Source of the DNA: K189A clade bacterium
GTDB taxonomy: Bacteria > Pseudomonadota > Gammaproteobacteria > Pseudomonadales > Azotimanducaceae
Length of the DNA stretch: 64,000 nucleotides
Assembly: GCA_902565895.1 (NCBI GenBank)
Contig: CACFGV010000004.1
Span: 26,186-90,185 of the forward strand
Reading direction: 5' to 3'
A program made the position numbers and the translations under genes. Position 1 is the stretch's first letter; each line of letters begins with the position of its first letter. Below, piece by piece: positions 11,171 to 20,499 of this stretch. The notes beneath the pieces were generated by a model. That model was given only the letters and a program-made list of their open reading frames with translations, did not search any database and was not told the DNA's origin.

Positions 11171-12982
11171 TCAGTGGAAGTGCTTATAGATGTCTGCTGC
11201 GATTGCTTTACTGATCCCCTGGACCTTACTCAACTCTTCAATGCTCGCACCTTTAATCGCGCTAATACTGCCAAAGTGCAGTAGCAATTGCCGACGTTTT
11301 TTTGCACCGACACCCGCTATGCCCTCAAGCAGTGACTGGTTTCTCGCTTTGGCACGCCGTTGTCGGTGCCCAGTGATCGCGAAGCGATGCGCCTCGTCTC
11401 GAATGTGTTGCAACAGATGCGCCGCAGGAGAATGCCCATCAATGTGCACCGCTACCGACCCTAAAAAGAAACGCTCTAAGCCGGCTTTTCGGTCAGGACC
11501 TTTGGCAATTCCCAAAACACCTACTTCATGATCCAGTTGCAAAGCACCCAATACCTGCAACGCCCGGTTCACTTGCCCTAAGCCGCCGTCAATGACCAGC
11601 AAATCAGGTAACTGCCCTTCTCCATCCTTTAACCTCTTATATCTGCGGGTCAGCGCTTGCTCCATGGCCGCATAATCGTCCCCACCCACAATATCCGTCA
11701 CATTGAAACGGCGATAATCTGAACTGAGCGGGCCGCTTTCATCAAAAACCACACACGAGGCCACCGTGGCCTCTCCCATAGTATGGCTGATATCAAAGCA
11801 CTCGAGTCGCCTCGGCGGTGATGCTAGGGACAGAGCGCTCTGCAGATCCGCAAAGCGCGTATTCATTTGACTGCGCGCAGCACCGCGAGCCTGTAAGTTC
11901 ACCGCAGCGTTATCCGCTGCCAAACCCACCCAACGCGCTCGCTGGCCACGAAATGCCTTTGATAGATGAATTTTCCGGTCTGCACGTTCCTCTAGAGCAC
12001 GTTGCAAAACCCCAAAGTCGTCGTTGTAGTCGGATACCAGCACGGTGTTTGGCGGATCGAAATGGTCTCCCGTCAGGTAGTATTGAGACAGAAAAGCGTG
12101 CAAAAGGGCCGCACGATCGATGGCGAGTTCATTGCTGACGTAATGGCTCTTTTGGCCCAAAACCTGACCATTGCGAACAAAAAGTGCCTGCACACAACAA
12201 CGACCCGAGTCTTCTGCAAGTGCAAAAACATCGACATCACCCTTAGCGCCGTGCACGTATTGACGCTCTTGGATTCGCCGCAAATGGCTGATCTGGTCCC
12301 GATAACGTGCGGCTTTCTCGAACTCAAGCGCCTCCGCCGCTTTCTCCATCTTATCTTGGAACACCTTAAGAACATTAGCGCTCTTGCCTTGCAAAAACAG
12401 CGTCGCAAGTTGCACATCCTGTTGATATTCATCCGCAGTAATGTGCCCGACACATGGAGCACTGCATCGCTGAATTTGGTATTGCAAACAGGGGCGCGAA
12501 CGATTGCGGAAGAAATTGTCATCACACTGCCTCACAAGAAACAACTTCTGCAATAGATTTAAGCTGTCACGAACCGAGGCTGCCGAGGGGTACGGTCCAA
12601 AGTATTCTCCGGTCTTGCCCTTACTGCCCCGGTGGAACCGCAACTGGGGAAACTCTGGATGACCTGTAATGTGTACAAACGGATACGACTTATCATCGCG
12701 CAATGAGATATTGTACGGCGGCCGCTGTGCTTTGATTAGATTTTGTTCCAGCAGCAGTGCTTCCATTTCGCTGGCGGTAACGGTGATTTCGATGTCGGCG
12801 ATCTTTGCGACCATAGCCATTGTTTTGGTCTGGAGGCCTTTAGCTCTAAAGTAACTCGTTACTCGGCTACGTAGATTCTTCGCCTTACCGACATATAGCG
12901 TCTGCCCTTTACTATCGAACATGCGGTACACACCCGACTTTGTGGTTAGGCTTTTTAGAAAATTTTCAGAGTCGAAGGCCAT
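11171..12982 (-). CDS. uvrC: excinuclease ABC subunit C
   Basis: The nuclease subunit of nucleotide excision repair, which cuts on both sides of the lesion in the UvrB-DNA complex. 603 residues, normal length. The GIY-YIG domain (about 14-95) shows SGVYRMFDSKGQTLYVGKAKN. The UVR motif lies near 205-240 (VFQDKMEKAAEALEFEKAARYRDQI). The RNase H-like UvrC domain shows RLECFDISHTMGEATVAS and LLVIDGGLGQVNRAL. Tandem helix-hairpin-helix motifs close the C terminus (IAGVGAKKRRQLLLHFGS). It is followed by pgsA and preceded by a broken gacA/uvrY, its usual partner gene. Confidence 0.97.
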   Translation of the reverse strand: MAFDSENFLKSLTTKSGVYRMFDSKGQTLYVGKAKNLRSRVTSYFRAKGLQTKTMAMVAKIADIEITVTASEMEALLLEQNLIKAQRPPYNISLRDDKSYPFVHITGHPEFPQLRFHRGSKGKTGEYFGPYPSAASVRDSLNLLQKLFLVRQCDDNFFRNRSRPCLQYQIQRCSAPCVGHITADEYQQDVQLATLFLQGKSANVLKVFQDKMEKAAEALEFEKAARYRDQISHLRRIQERQYVHGAKGDVDVFALAEDSGRCCVQALFVRNGQVLGQKSHYVSNELAIDRAALLHAFLSQYYLTGDHFDPPNTVLVSDYNDDFGVLQRALEERADRKIHLSKAFRGQRARWVGLAADNAAVNLQARGAARSQMNTRFADLQSALSLASPPRRLECFDISHTMGEATVASCVVFDESGPLSSDYRRFNVTDIVGGDDYAAMEQALTRRYKRLKDGEGQLPDLLVIDGGLGQVNRALQVLGALQLDHEVGVLGIAKGPDRKAGLERFFLGSVAVHIDGHSPAAHLLQHIRDEAHRFAITGHRQRRAKARNQSLLEGIAGVGAKKRRQLLLHFGSISAIKGASIEELSKVQGISKAIAADIYKHFH

Positions 12983-13192
12983 GCTGCAAGAGTATACAGA
13001 GCGAACGTCAAGGTTATCTCAACTGAGCAGGACTTTCCTTGCATGTCCCCCAAAAGAGGTTATGCACCCAGTCCATTAACCTACATTGCATCCTCACGAG
13101 TAATTTAAGGACTCAGGAACAGGATTGACATCGTTGTTAAATTGCATACGCCTCCCAACCGAGCCATCAATTTGGGCGCATTATTTGAACAT

Positions 13193-13923
13193 TCAGTTCG
13201 AGTCGTCTTTCGAGAAAAAGGCGCCGTCTTCCGCGACCACACTGGGGACTTCACCATCCTCCACCGCGCCTGCAGCGTCAGGACTCAAACGACGTGTGGG
13301 GATGCCGTTTTTAATGGCAAACAGGCCATTTCCACATTACCGCTGACATCAAGTTTGTCGAATATCCGATACCTGTAACTGTTTACGGTTTTCGGCGACA
13401 AGTGCAGCGCTTTAGCAATTTGATTAACCCGCAAGCAATCCAAAAGCATAACCATGACTTGGAATTCACGCCGCGTAAGCCTGCTGATGCGGCTTTGCTC
13501 GTTATATCCGAGCGATGCATTCAGTAACCGCTGGGCAATGAACTCGGAAACATAGCGCTGGCCCGCGAAGACTTTACGTATTGCATGGCTCAACTCATCA
13601 GTAGACACACTTTTCGTGAGGAAAGCATAAGCGCCTGCTTGCAGCATTTGCGTAGGCATCACGGCTTTCGAGACATTACCCAAAATGATAACCCGTGATT
13701 TTAGGTGCGCAGATTCAATACGTTGTAGCACCTCTAGTCCGCCAAAACCCGGTATCAACATGTCCATTACCAGAACATTTGGTTCATGTTCTTTAAGTTT
13801 TTAGACAGCTTCTTCCCCAGTGGCGCACGTTCCAACCACTTTACAGTCGGGTAGCCCCGTCACCAGCTTCGCCAAACCCTCACGTACTAGTCTTTGTCCC
13901 TCAGCAATCAGTACTCTTTTCAT
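13193..13923 (-). pseudogene. gacA: decayed GacA/UvrY response regulator
   Basis: Read from the ATG at 13923, the frame gives a receiver plus LuxR-type HTH domain in the position conserved for uvrY/gacA, directly before uvrC. It carries an in-frame TAA at 13801-13803 (codon 41). A one-base deletion near 13324-13328 also moves the frame just before AIKNGIP, the counterpart of the family's AIRHGL. Between the lesions the protein remains readable: MDMLIPGFGGLEVL, then LTRREFQVMVML and LSPKTVNSYRYRIF of the HTH. The receiver is eroded too: the N-terminal acidic pair reads AE instead of DD, and the switch Thr is Gly. An internal restart at 13767 would give only a partial receiver with HTH. Confidence 0.8.
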
Positions 13924-14048
13924 GTCCTTCCCTTGTTGTATTAACAAGACAAACGGTAGGCCTAATTTTCGCCTAGAACAACCCGTTAGGACAAAGTCTT
14001 ACCGAAATTTCAGAACTTTCTTACAGAAATGTCGACTAGTTCCGTTTT

Positions 14049-15233
14049 TTAGACCGAAAAAGCCTGAATACCAGTTTGCGCCCTACCCAATATCAAGGCG
14101 TGGACGTCATGAGTTCCCTCGTAGGTGTTCACCGTTTCCATGTTCATTAAATGGCGCATCACCGGATATTCGTCAGAAATTCCATTTCCGCCGTGCATAT
14201 CTCGTGCGACTCGGGCGATATCTAACGCCTTGCCGCAGTTGTTGCGTTTCATCAACGAAATGTTTTCTATCGGCAGGGTCCCCTCATCAAACATCCTGCC
14301 CATACGAATACAGCCCTGCAGACCCAAAGAGATTTCTGTTTGCATATCCGCAAGCTTCTTCTGCACCAACTGATTTGCCGCAAGTGGGCGCCCAAATTGC
14401 AACCGATCAAGCGTATAGGTTCGTGCCGCATGCCAGCAGGCTTCTGCTGCACCCATAGCGCCCCAGGCAATGCCATACCGAGCTCGATTGAGACAACCGA
14501 AGGGGCCAGCCAAGCCTCGCACATTGGGCAACAGATTTTCGGTCGGCACAAACACATCCTCGAGGACAATCTGTCCAGTCACCGAGGCTCGAAGGCTCAG
14601 CTTCCCTTCGATTTTAGGTGTGCTGAACCCAGCAAACGAGCGTTCCACGATGAAGCCCCGAATGTCTCCCTCGAGTTTGGCCCAAACAACGGCTAGATCA
14701 GCAATTGGCGAATTGGTGATCCACATTTTTGCGCCGTTAAGGACAAATCCACCGTCTACAGGCTTCGCATTGGTCACCATACTGCTCGGGTCAGAACCAT
14801 GGTCGGGCTCGGTAAGGCCGAAACAGCCGACCCACTCTCCAGTGGCCAGTTTTGGCAAATAGCGTTCTCGCTGGGCTTCATCTCCAAAAGCGTTAATAGG
14901 GTGCATGACCAGTGAGGACTGCACGCTCATAGCAGATCGGTACCCTGAGTCAACTCGTTCAACTTCACGAGCCATAAGGCCATAGGCGACATAGTTGGTA
15001 TTAGCACAGCCATACTTCTCAGGCAGCGTAGCGCCCAGCATGCCTAATGCTCCAAACTCATTCATGATCTCGCGATCAAAGGTTTCCTCTCGAAACGCCC
15101 TTTGCACTCGCGGCAGCAACTTGTCCTGGGCATAGTCTCGGGCACTGTCGAGAATCAAGCGTTCCTCTTCCGATAACTGCGCGCGCAATAAGAATGGGTC
15201 TTCCCAGGAAAAAGGCGCCTTGTCATTGCTCAT
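14049..15233 (-). CDS. gcdH: glutaryl-CoA dehydrogenase
   Basis: A 394-residue FAD enzyme that oxidises and decarboxylates glutaryl-CoA to crotonyl-CoA in lysine/tryptophan breakdown. It has acyl-CoA-dehydrogenase domains N, middle and [17 protein letters not shown] is a GcdH-typical FAD/substrate segment with the Arg/Ser pattern for glutaryl. [15 protein letters not shown] follows. The catalytic Glu372 lies in [20 protein letters not shown], which distinguishes GcdH from other family members. The start at 15233 ([10 protein letters not shown]) is preferred over the ATG at 15290, which lies within the divergent control region shared with the next gene. Confidence 0.9.
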   Translation of the reverse strand: MSNDKAPFSWEDPFLLRAQLSEEERLILDSARDYAQDKLLPRVQRAFREETFDREIMNEFGALGMLGATLPEKYGCANTNYVAYGLMAREVERVDSGYRSAMSVQSSLVMHPINAFGDEAQRERYLPKLATGEWVGCFGLTEPDHGSDPSSMVTNAKPVDGGFVLNGAKMWITNSPIADLAVVWAKLEGDIRGFIVERSFAGFSTPKIEGKLSLRASVTGQIVLEDVFVPTENLLPNVRGLAGPFGCLNRARYGIAWGAMGAAEACWHAARTYTLDRLQFGRPLAANQLVQKKLADMQTEISLGLQGCIRMGRMFDEGTLPIENISLMKRNNCGKALDIARVARDMHGGNGISDEYPVMRHLMNMETVNTYEGTHDVHALILGRAQTGIQAFSV

Positions 15234-15362
15234 AGCTACATCTCTGTTATCAAAGCGCGACAGGCTAAATGAGCCCGGGTCTAACTGCAATGCAAGAACA
15301 AACTAGGGCTAGTTGGGTCGCGCTTACGTATAATACTTAACATTGTTTTTTGGACAGACAGC

Positions 15363-16553
15363 ATGACCGTAGCAGCAGCCTTGAACACTGTGCACTCCCT
15401 AGATGAGGACACGCTAAACCAACTCATTTTCACTGTTCGAAAATTCGTAGACGAGCGCTTAATCCCTCTTGAGGCCAAAGTTTCGGAAGAGGACAAGATT
15501 CCCACCGAAGTCATACAAGAAATGCGCGAGCTTGGACTATTTGGCCTGACCATCCCACAACAATACGGTGGTATAGGTCTTAACACCTATGAGGAGTGTA
15601 AGGTCGTAATGGAACTGGGCCGCACATCACCAGCTTTTCGTTCGATCTTTGGCACCAACAACGGCATCGGGTCCCAAGGCATTGTTATGGATGGCACAGA
15701 GGAGCAGCGAGCCTACTACCTACCTAAGCTTGCAAGCGGCGAAATTATCGGCTCCTTCGCTCTCACCGAACCAAATGCCGGCTCAGATGCCGGTGCGCTA
15801 CAAACCAAGGCAGTTAAAAGCGGCGATGACTACATTATAAGTGGCACAAAACGATACATAACCAACGCCCCGCACGCTCAGTTATTCACCGTTTTTGCGC
15901 GCACCGATCCCAATCAATCCGGCGCAAAAGGTGTTAGCGCGTTTTTGGTGGACGCTGATACTCCTGGCATCACCCTCAGCCAGCCATACCGCAAAATGGG
16001 CCAACAAGGTGCTCACGTATGCGACGTCATTTTCGAAGATTGCCGCGTGCCCGCCTCACAGATGGTGGGTGGTGTAAACAACTTGCACAAAGGGTTTCAA
16101 ACCGCGATGAAGACGTTGGATAGAGGACGCATTCACATCAGCGCACTTTCAGTAGGTTGTGCAAATCGGCTGATTGATCTGTGTTTGAGCTACGGGCAAG
16201 AGCGCAGTCAGTTCGGCCAACCCATCGGCGAGTTTCAACTGCTGCAAGGCATGATTGCGGACAGTAAGGCGGAAAGTTATGCCGCAGAATGCATGATCTT
16301 TGACACCGCAAAGCGCCGCGACAACGGCGAAAATGTGAATACCTTGGCTTCGTGCTGCAAGTTGTTTGCGACTGAAATGGTCGGCCGCGTCGCTGATCGG
16401 GCCGTTCAGTATCACGGTGGTGCGGGTTATATCGAAGAGTACGCTGTGGCACGCTTTTATCGCGACGTGCGGTTGTTTCGAATCTACGAAGGCACCAGCC
16501 AAATTCAACAGGGGATTATCGCGCGCAACCTAATGAGGGCGGCAAAAACTTAA
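15363..16553 (+). CDS. acyl-CoA dehydrogenase family protein
   Basis: A 396-residue FAD-dependent acyl-CoA dehydrogenase that introduces a trans-2 double bond into acyl-CoA. Its motifs are FALTEPNAGSDAGALQT (signature 1 region), KRYITNAPHAQLFTVFA, and QYHGGAGYIEEYAVARFYRDVR (signature 2). The catalytic base Glu376 is in RIYEGTSQIQQ, as in short/medium/branched-chain enzymes. It is divergent from gcdH across about 130 bases, so the two may be co-regulated for amino-acid or short-chain acid catabolism. The exact chain-length preference cannot be read from sequence. Confidence 0.9.
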   Translation: MTVAAALNTVHSLDEDTLNQLIFTVRKFVDERLIPLEAKVSEEDKIPTEVIQEMRELGLFGLTIPQQYGGIGLNTYEECKVVMELGRTSPAFRSIFGTNNGIGSQGIVMDGTEEQRAYYLPKLASGEIIGSFALTEPNAGSDAGALQTKAVKSGDDYIISGTKRYITNAPHAQLFTVFARTDPNQSGAKGVSAFLVDADTPGITLSQPYRKMGQQGAHVCDVIFEDCRVPASQMVGGVNNLHKGFQTAMKTLDRGRIHISALSVGCANRLIDLCLSYGQERSQFGQPIGEFQLLQGMIADSKAESYAAECMIFDTAKRRDNGENVNTLASCCKLFATEMVGRVADRAVQYHGGAGYIEEYAVARFYRDVRLFRIYEGTSQIQQGIIARNLMRAAKT

Positions 16554-16575
16554 TATTTCTTTTCTAGTAATGCCT

Positions 16576-16594
16576 CAGATAATTGATTTATCTG
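16576..16594. terminator. AT-rich hairpin between convergent genes
   Basis: A perfect 7-base-pair stem CAGATAA/TTATCTG with a five-base loop, followed on the plus strand by a T-rich stretch. It sits between the end of the acyl-CoA dehydrogenase gene and the pyrF stop codon, which it overlaps by a few bases. It is a weak candidate for terminating plus-strand transcription. Confidence 0.35.
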
Positions 16595-17400
16595 TATTTA
16601 TTTATTTCTTCCATTGTGCTGCGAGCCGCTGCCGCAGCCGCTTCACCAAAACCCACCCCTGAATCGGCAAAGAGGATTGCTCGCGAACTCGAGATCACGA
16701 GGCCCTCGCCTTGAGCGTCTTGACCGTGATGCAGTACCTCTTGAACGCTCCCACCCTGAGCACCTACACCTGGCACCAATAGCGGCATAGCGCCTACAAC
16801 CTCCCGCACACGCGCCAGTTCCTCTGGATAGGTTGCGCCGGTCACCAACATGCACTGCCCATGGCTGTCCCATTCATTTACTTGCTTAGCGATCTTCAAA
16901 TAGATCGGAGTAGTTTGATCCCCACTGTTCTGCAACCAGTCACTGCCGGGATTACTTGTGCGACACAAGACGATAATCCCGCGCTCTGAGTATTCGAAAT
17001 AAGGTTCTAAGCTGTCTTTCCCTAAATAGGGGCTCACTGTGACGGCGTCCGCGTTATAGCGTTCAAACGCCTCTTTTGCATAGAGCTTGGCGGTGCTGCC
17101 TACATCCCCCCGTTTGGCGTCCAGAATGACCTGTAAATCTGGGTAATGCTCTTTTACGTAAGCTATGAGGAGCGCTAATTCATCCTCGCGAGCCGCAGCA
17201 GCAAAGTGCGCCGCTTGGGGTTTAAACGCGCAGACATACGCAGCGGTTGCATCTACTATCGCCTTGCCGAATTCGAAATACGGTTTGTCGCATTCAAATA
17301 AGTGTTTCGGCAAGCGTTTATGATCAGGGTCGATACCCACACAGAGTAAAGAATCATTCTTGCGCCAACTGGACGCGAGCTTCTGATGAAAGGTCGGCAT
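16588..17400 (-). CDS. pyrF: orotidine 5'-phosphate decarboxylase
   Basis: Catalyses the last step of UMP synthesis. The 270 residues belong to the longer class-2 PyrF group. The active-site motif DAKRGD (94-99) followed by VGSTAKLYAKEAFE contains the catalytic Lys and Asp pair, and CVGIDPD is the N-terminal strand. The phosphate-binding end is VPGVGAQGG. It starts three bases after the ribE stop and so is probably co-transcribed with ribE and the TonB2 operon upstream. Class-2 enzymes are commoner in actinobacteria and myxobacteria but occur in some gammaproteobacteria. Confidence 0.92.
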   Translation of the reverse strand: MPTFHQKLASSWRKNDSLLCVGIDPDHKRLPKHLFECDKPYFEFGKAIVDATAAYVCAFKPQAAHFAAAAREDELALLIAYVKEHYPDLQVILDAKRGDVGSTAKLYAKEAFERYNADAVTVSPYLGKDSLEPYFEYSERGIIVLCRTSNPGSDWLQNSGDQTTPIYLKIAKQVNEWDSHGQCMLVTGATYPEELARVREVVGAMPLLVPGVGAQGGSVQEVLHHGQDAQGEGLVISSSRAILFADSGVGFGEAAAAAARSTMEEINKYR

Positions 17401-17403
17401 CCC

Positions 17404-18036
17404 TTAGCGGCCGGCGTTGAGCGGATGCTCTCGCTCGGCCAAAACGCGTTCGACTGTGTCAACAATGGCTTGGGTTTGGCTGTCAACCTCGACGTTAACC
17501 AGGCCACCGACTTGGATCGATCCAAGTGTCGTGCGATCAATTGTTTCTGGTATGAGGCTGACACTGAACGTACTGGCTTCGCGGTCAACACCGGATACGG
17601 TCAAACTCGCACCGTCTAAAGCCACGTAACCTTTATGGAAGATGTAATTTTGCCACCTTGGAGCAATAGCAAAGGTCAACTCTCGGTCGTTGCCCTCTTT
17701 ACGCAGCCTGGCTAATTCAGCGGTCGTAGAGACATGTCCAGAAACCACATGCCCACCTACTTCATCGCCTACCTTAAACGAACGCTCCACATTTACTGGC
17801 GTTACGACCTTGAGGTGTTTCAAGTTAGTGGTAACAAGGGTTTCTTTGATGATATCGAAGTGTGTCTGCCCGCTTTCGTGGGCGGTTACGGTTAAGCATG
17901 TACCATTCACCGCAACCGAAGCGCCAAGTTGCAACCCCTCGCCTAACTCACCGAGTTCGAGAGTGAGTCGGCTTAAATCGTCGCCATGGTCAATGGCCCT
18001 GACGCTGACCAAAGCCTGCACAATTCCAGTGAACAT
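17404..18036 (-). CDS. ribE: riboflavin synthase, alpha subunit
   Basis: Dismutates two 6,7-dimethyl-8-ribityllumazine molecules to riboflavin. 210 residues in two repeated six-stranded barrels. Barrel 1 begins MFTGIVQALV and contains SVAVNGTCLTV. Barrel 2 contains GDEVGGHVVSGHV and VALDGASLTVSGV, followed by a C-terminal trimerisation helix. No FMN riboswitch is visible before it; the gene lies 30 bases after the TPR gene of the TonB2 operon and directly before pyrF. This places two housekeeping biosynthetic genes at the end of a transport operon. Confidence 0.95.
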   Translation of the reverse strand: MFTGIVQALVSVRAIDHGDDLSRLTLELGELGEGLQLGASVAVNGTCLTVTAHESGQTHFDIIKETLVTTNLKHLKVVTPVNVERSFKVGDEVGGHVVSGHVSTTAELARLRKEGNDRELTFAIAPRWQNYIFHKGYVALDGASLTVSGVDREASTFSVSLIPETIDRTTLGSIQVGGLVNVEVDSQTQAIVDTVERVLAEREHPLNAGR

Positions 18037-18066
18037 GACTTTTAAAAGTACCCTTGAGAGCCTAGG

Positions 18067-19413
18067 TTATTCTCCGGACGCTGCTGCAAGCTGGGCTTGT
18101 CTTTTACTTTCGCGATCGATGAAAGTGATCCACTGTCCACAGATTCGCTGGTTGGCGGTGTCTTTGTCCTGCCGGGCGACACGTCGACATGAGACAAATG
18201 CAGTTCTTGCGGGTGTTAGCTTGTTCTGATTAAACAGACACATTCCCTTGACGATATAGACGCTTTGGTCCTTCCTTAAACCACCCTTATCGAGTGCACC
18301 GGTCGCAGAATCCACGCATTTGTCGTATTGGTCAGATTCTAGATAAAGGTACGAAAGTCGCTCATAAATTTTACCGTCATCGGCTAAACCTGCTGCTTCT
18401 TCAAAGACGGGGATAGCCTTATCCACTTCTTGGGCTAATTGCCAGGCCTGACCCAAGGACTGTAAGTTCTTGGCGTCTCGCTCTACAGCTTTGCGATTGA
18501 GTCCATCCTCCAGGACTTTAGCTGCTCTGTACGGAACTTCCTCTTGCATCAGCAAACCAGCGAGATTGGTGAAATCGGTTTGCTTTTCTAAAAAATCGGC
18601 AGTGTAGGCCGCTTCCAACGTATAGAGCTGCTCTTTTTCAAAGCCTTCCTGACCATATACACCTGCAAGCCTGATCCAATGCTCTCGCTTAGGAAATTCT
18701 TCAACCAAAATTTTCAGAACCCGAATGACGTTAGTCCAATCTTCTTTCTCAAAATAAAGAAAGGTAAGCAGGCTCCAGTTCTGCTCGGTAATCGTGGTGT
18801 TTCGCTCCTGGGCGATTTGCACCCCAAGTTCCATTTGCTCGACCGCTTTGTCGTAGTCCTTCATTTGGTAATAAACAGTCGCAAGGAAAAAGCGTGGTGC
18901 CGATGAAGGATTCGTGGCCTTGGTGATCCAGACTTCCATGTAGTACAGCGCATCATCGTAGTTCTCTTGCACATAACTGAGCTGCGCAAGGGTGTAGAGC
19001 GTTGTAACTTCTAGTCCTTCTGGAATTTTTTCGCCCTGGTTTACGACGATCTTGTATTCGCGTATCGCTCCGTTGTAATCATCTTTGAGGTAATAGATAT
19101 AGCCCAGCATATTGTGCAGGTTGGCTATTTCGTTCTCGTTGTAGCGTCGAGACCGATCCAAAGCGCCCTGAATAATTTCTTGGGCTAGGTTATAATCCTT
19201 AGCGTCAATGGCTTCCTGCCCTTCCCCAAGCTTTTTGTAAACCGATTCGCTCAAAGAAGGCACACGGCGGGTTTTTTGTTTCTTTTCAGACTTTTCCTCT
19301 GCCGCATAAACGGGCGAAAGTCCGAATTGACCCTCCTCGTTGATAGGAGCTACTAGCGCAAACATCAATACAAGTAGAACCAGAGCACTGGATTTCACTG
19401 CACAATTCTTCAC
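18067..19413 (-). CDS. TPR-repeat periplasmic protein of the TonB2 system
   Basis: 448 residues. A hydrophobic N-terminal segment (about 8-24) acts as signal peptide or anchor, followed by a charged Lys/Glu-rich stretch. Then come at least eight tetratricopeptide-like helical repeats up to about residue 420 (for example LHNMLGYIYYLKDDYNGAIREY and SAPRFFLATVYYQMKDYDKAV). TPR proteins of this type close TonB2 operons in vibrios and other marine gammaproteobacteria, where they are thought to support TonB-dependent uptake. It lies 12 bases after tonB. The partner protein is unknown. Confidence 0.8.
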   Translation of the reverse strand: MKNCAVKSSALVLLVLMFALVAPINEEGQFGLSPVYAAEEKSEKKQKTRRVPSLSESVYKKLGEGQEAIDAKDYNLAQEIIQGALDRSRRYNENEIANLHNMLGYIYYLKDDYNGAIREYKIVVNQGEKIPEGLEVTTLYTLAQLSYVQENYDDALYYMEVWITKATNPSSAPRFFLATVYYQMKDYDKAVEQMELGVQIAQERNTTITEQNWSLLTFLYFEKEDWTNVIRVLKILVEEFPKREHWIRLAGVYGQEGFEKEQLYTLEAAYTADFLEKQTDFTNLAGLLMQEEVPYRAAKVLEDGLNRKAVERDAKNLQSLGQAWQLAQEVDKAIPVFEEAAGLADDGKIYERLSYLYLESDQYDKCVDSATGALDKGGLRKDQSVYIVKGMCLFNQNKLTPARTAFVSCRRVARQDKDTANQRICGQWITFIDRESKRQAQLAAASGE

Positions 19414-19425
19414 TGCTTCTCCTCG

Positions 19426-20025
19426 TTAGTCGGCCATCTCGAACGTAATGCGTGTCTTAACGCCTGCCACATCAATAGGCTCGCCGTTCACGACCTTCGG
19501 CTTGTACTTGTACTTCAGCGCCGCGTTGATCGCCGCGCGATTAAATATTCCTGGTGGTTTTGCCTCAATAACAACTGGATCGCGCACAGCTCCAGTCTTT
19601 GTCACGATATATTCCAGCAACACATATCCTTCGATGCCTCGAGTTTGGGCGCGCCTCGGATACTGGGGATTAACCTTAACAATCGGCAAATACTCACCGT
19701 CCGAGCTGAAGCCCCCCCCTTCAACATTTAGATTTACGTTGACGTCTACGGCGCCTACGTCCACACCTTGAGAGATGTCTGACGATTCAAACTCGGGCTT
19801 CGGCATATCCGGTGGCGGCTCGTCCGGCGGGGGCGGTGGCTTGGGCTTGCGCTGCTTCGTTTGCAGTTCTTGATCTTCCTCTAAACGAACGAAGTCCAAT
19901 AGCTTTCCTTTTGCACCCTCATCCAGCCGAGCTTCATCGGTAGCGATCACCGCTTGCATCAAAAAGAACAGCAAAAATGTAACGACTGATCCTAGTCCTA
20001 CACCGAATAAGTAACGTGTCGCCAT
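19426..20025 (-). CDS. tonB: TonB2-type energy transducer
   Basis: A 199-residue TonB-family protein that passes proton-motive energy from ExbB/ExbD to outer-membrane receptors. It has an N-terminal transmembrane helix (about 4-24), a short proline-rich spacer (about 58-75, KPKPPPPPDEPPPDMPKP), and a TonB_C domain (about 110-198) with PRRAQTRGIEGYVLLEYIV and AALKYKYKPKVVNGEPI. The short spacer compared with E. coli TonB (239 residues) is characteristic of TonB2. It sits between exbD and the TPR gene with 12-base gaps. Confidence 0.9.
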   Translation of the reverse strand: MATRYLFGVGLGSVVTFLLFFLMQAVIATDEARLDEGAKGKLLDFVRLEEDQELQTKQRKPKPPPPPDEPPPDMPKPEFESSDISQGVDVGAVDVNVNLNVEGGGFSSDGEYLPIVKVNPQYPRRAQTRGIEGYVLLEYIVTKTGAVRDPVVIEAKPPGIFNRAAINAALKYKYKPKVVNGEPIDVAGVKTRITFEMAD

Positions 20026-20037
20026 TATTCCCCTCGC

Positions 20038-20451
20038 CTATTGTTCCGTGGATATCGCGACTTCGCGCATACCTGCGGCACGCGCAGCGTTTAACACAGC
20101 CATCAATTTTTCATTGGTCGATTTTCGGTCTGCCTGCACTACCAAGCCGCCTTTGGGGTTTTCGGCGTGTAATCTTTCGATATGCGCGCGCACTGAGTTA
20201 GGATCAACACGCTTTTTATCGATCCATATTTCCCCAGTAGGTCCGACTGCGATGAGAATAGCCACCGTTGGCTTTTGCTCAGCGGTGAGGGCGTCAGGAC
20301 GCAAAACGTCGATTCCCGCTTGCTTGATAAAGGTTGCTGTGACAATAAAGAAAATAAGCATGATAAACACGACGTCCAACATGGGCGTGAGTGAATCATT
20401 GATATTTACATCGTCGTTGCTTCTAACGAGCCCTTGTCCGCGTCTAGCCAT
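20038..20451 (-). CDS. exbD: biopolymer transport protein ExbD
   Basis: A 137-residue ExbD/TolR-family stator component. A single transmembrane helix (about 22-44) begins with LTPMLDVVFIMLIFFIVT, containing the conserved proton-path Asp in LDVVFIMLIFF. It is followed by a periplasmic domain ending in ARAAGMREVAISTEQ. It is part of the TonB2 operon, between exbB and tonB. Confidence 0.93.
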   Translation of the reverse strand: MARRGQGLVRSNDDVNINDSLTPMLDVVFIMLIFFIVTATFIKQAGIDVLRPDALTAEQKPTVAILIAVGPTGEIWIDKKRVDPNSVRAHIERLHAENPKGGLVVQADRKSTNEKLMAVLNAARAAGMREVAISTEQ

Positions 20452-20499
20452 TTATTCCACCTCTAAGTGACAGCCTCAGCTTTATTCCATGATTCCAAA

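Noticed and set aside
12002..12556. 184-residue plus-strand frame inside uvrC
   Set aside because: Fully antisense to a well-supported uvrC with no independent protein features.
13820..14458. 212-residue plus-strand open frame
   Set aside because: It is antisense to the gacA remnant and gcdH and has the Ser/Arg/Cys/Pro-rich composition of a shadow frame.
14049..15290. Upstream ATG at 15290 as the gcdH start
   Set aside because: It adds 19 residues without family similarity and reaches into the divergent promoter region; 15233 fits GcdH N termini better.
17404..18066. FMN riboswitch ahead of ribE
   Set aside because: Only 30 bases separate ribE from the preceding gene, and no RFN-type conserved stems are present.
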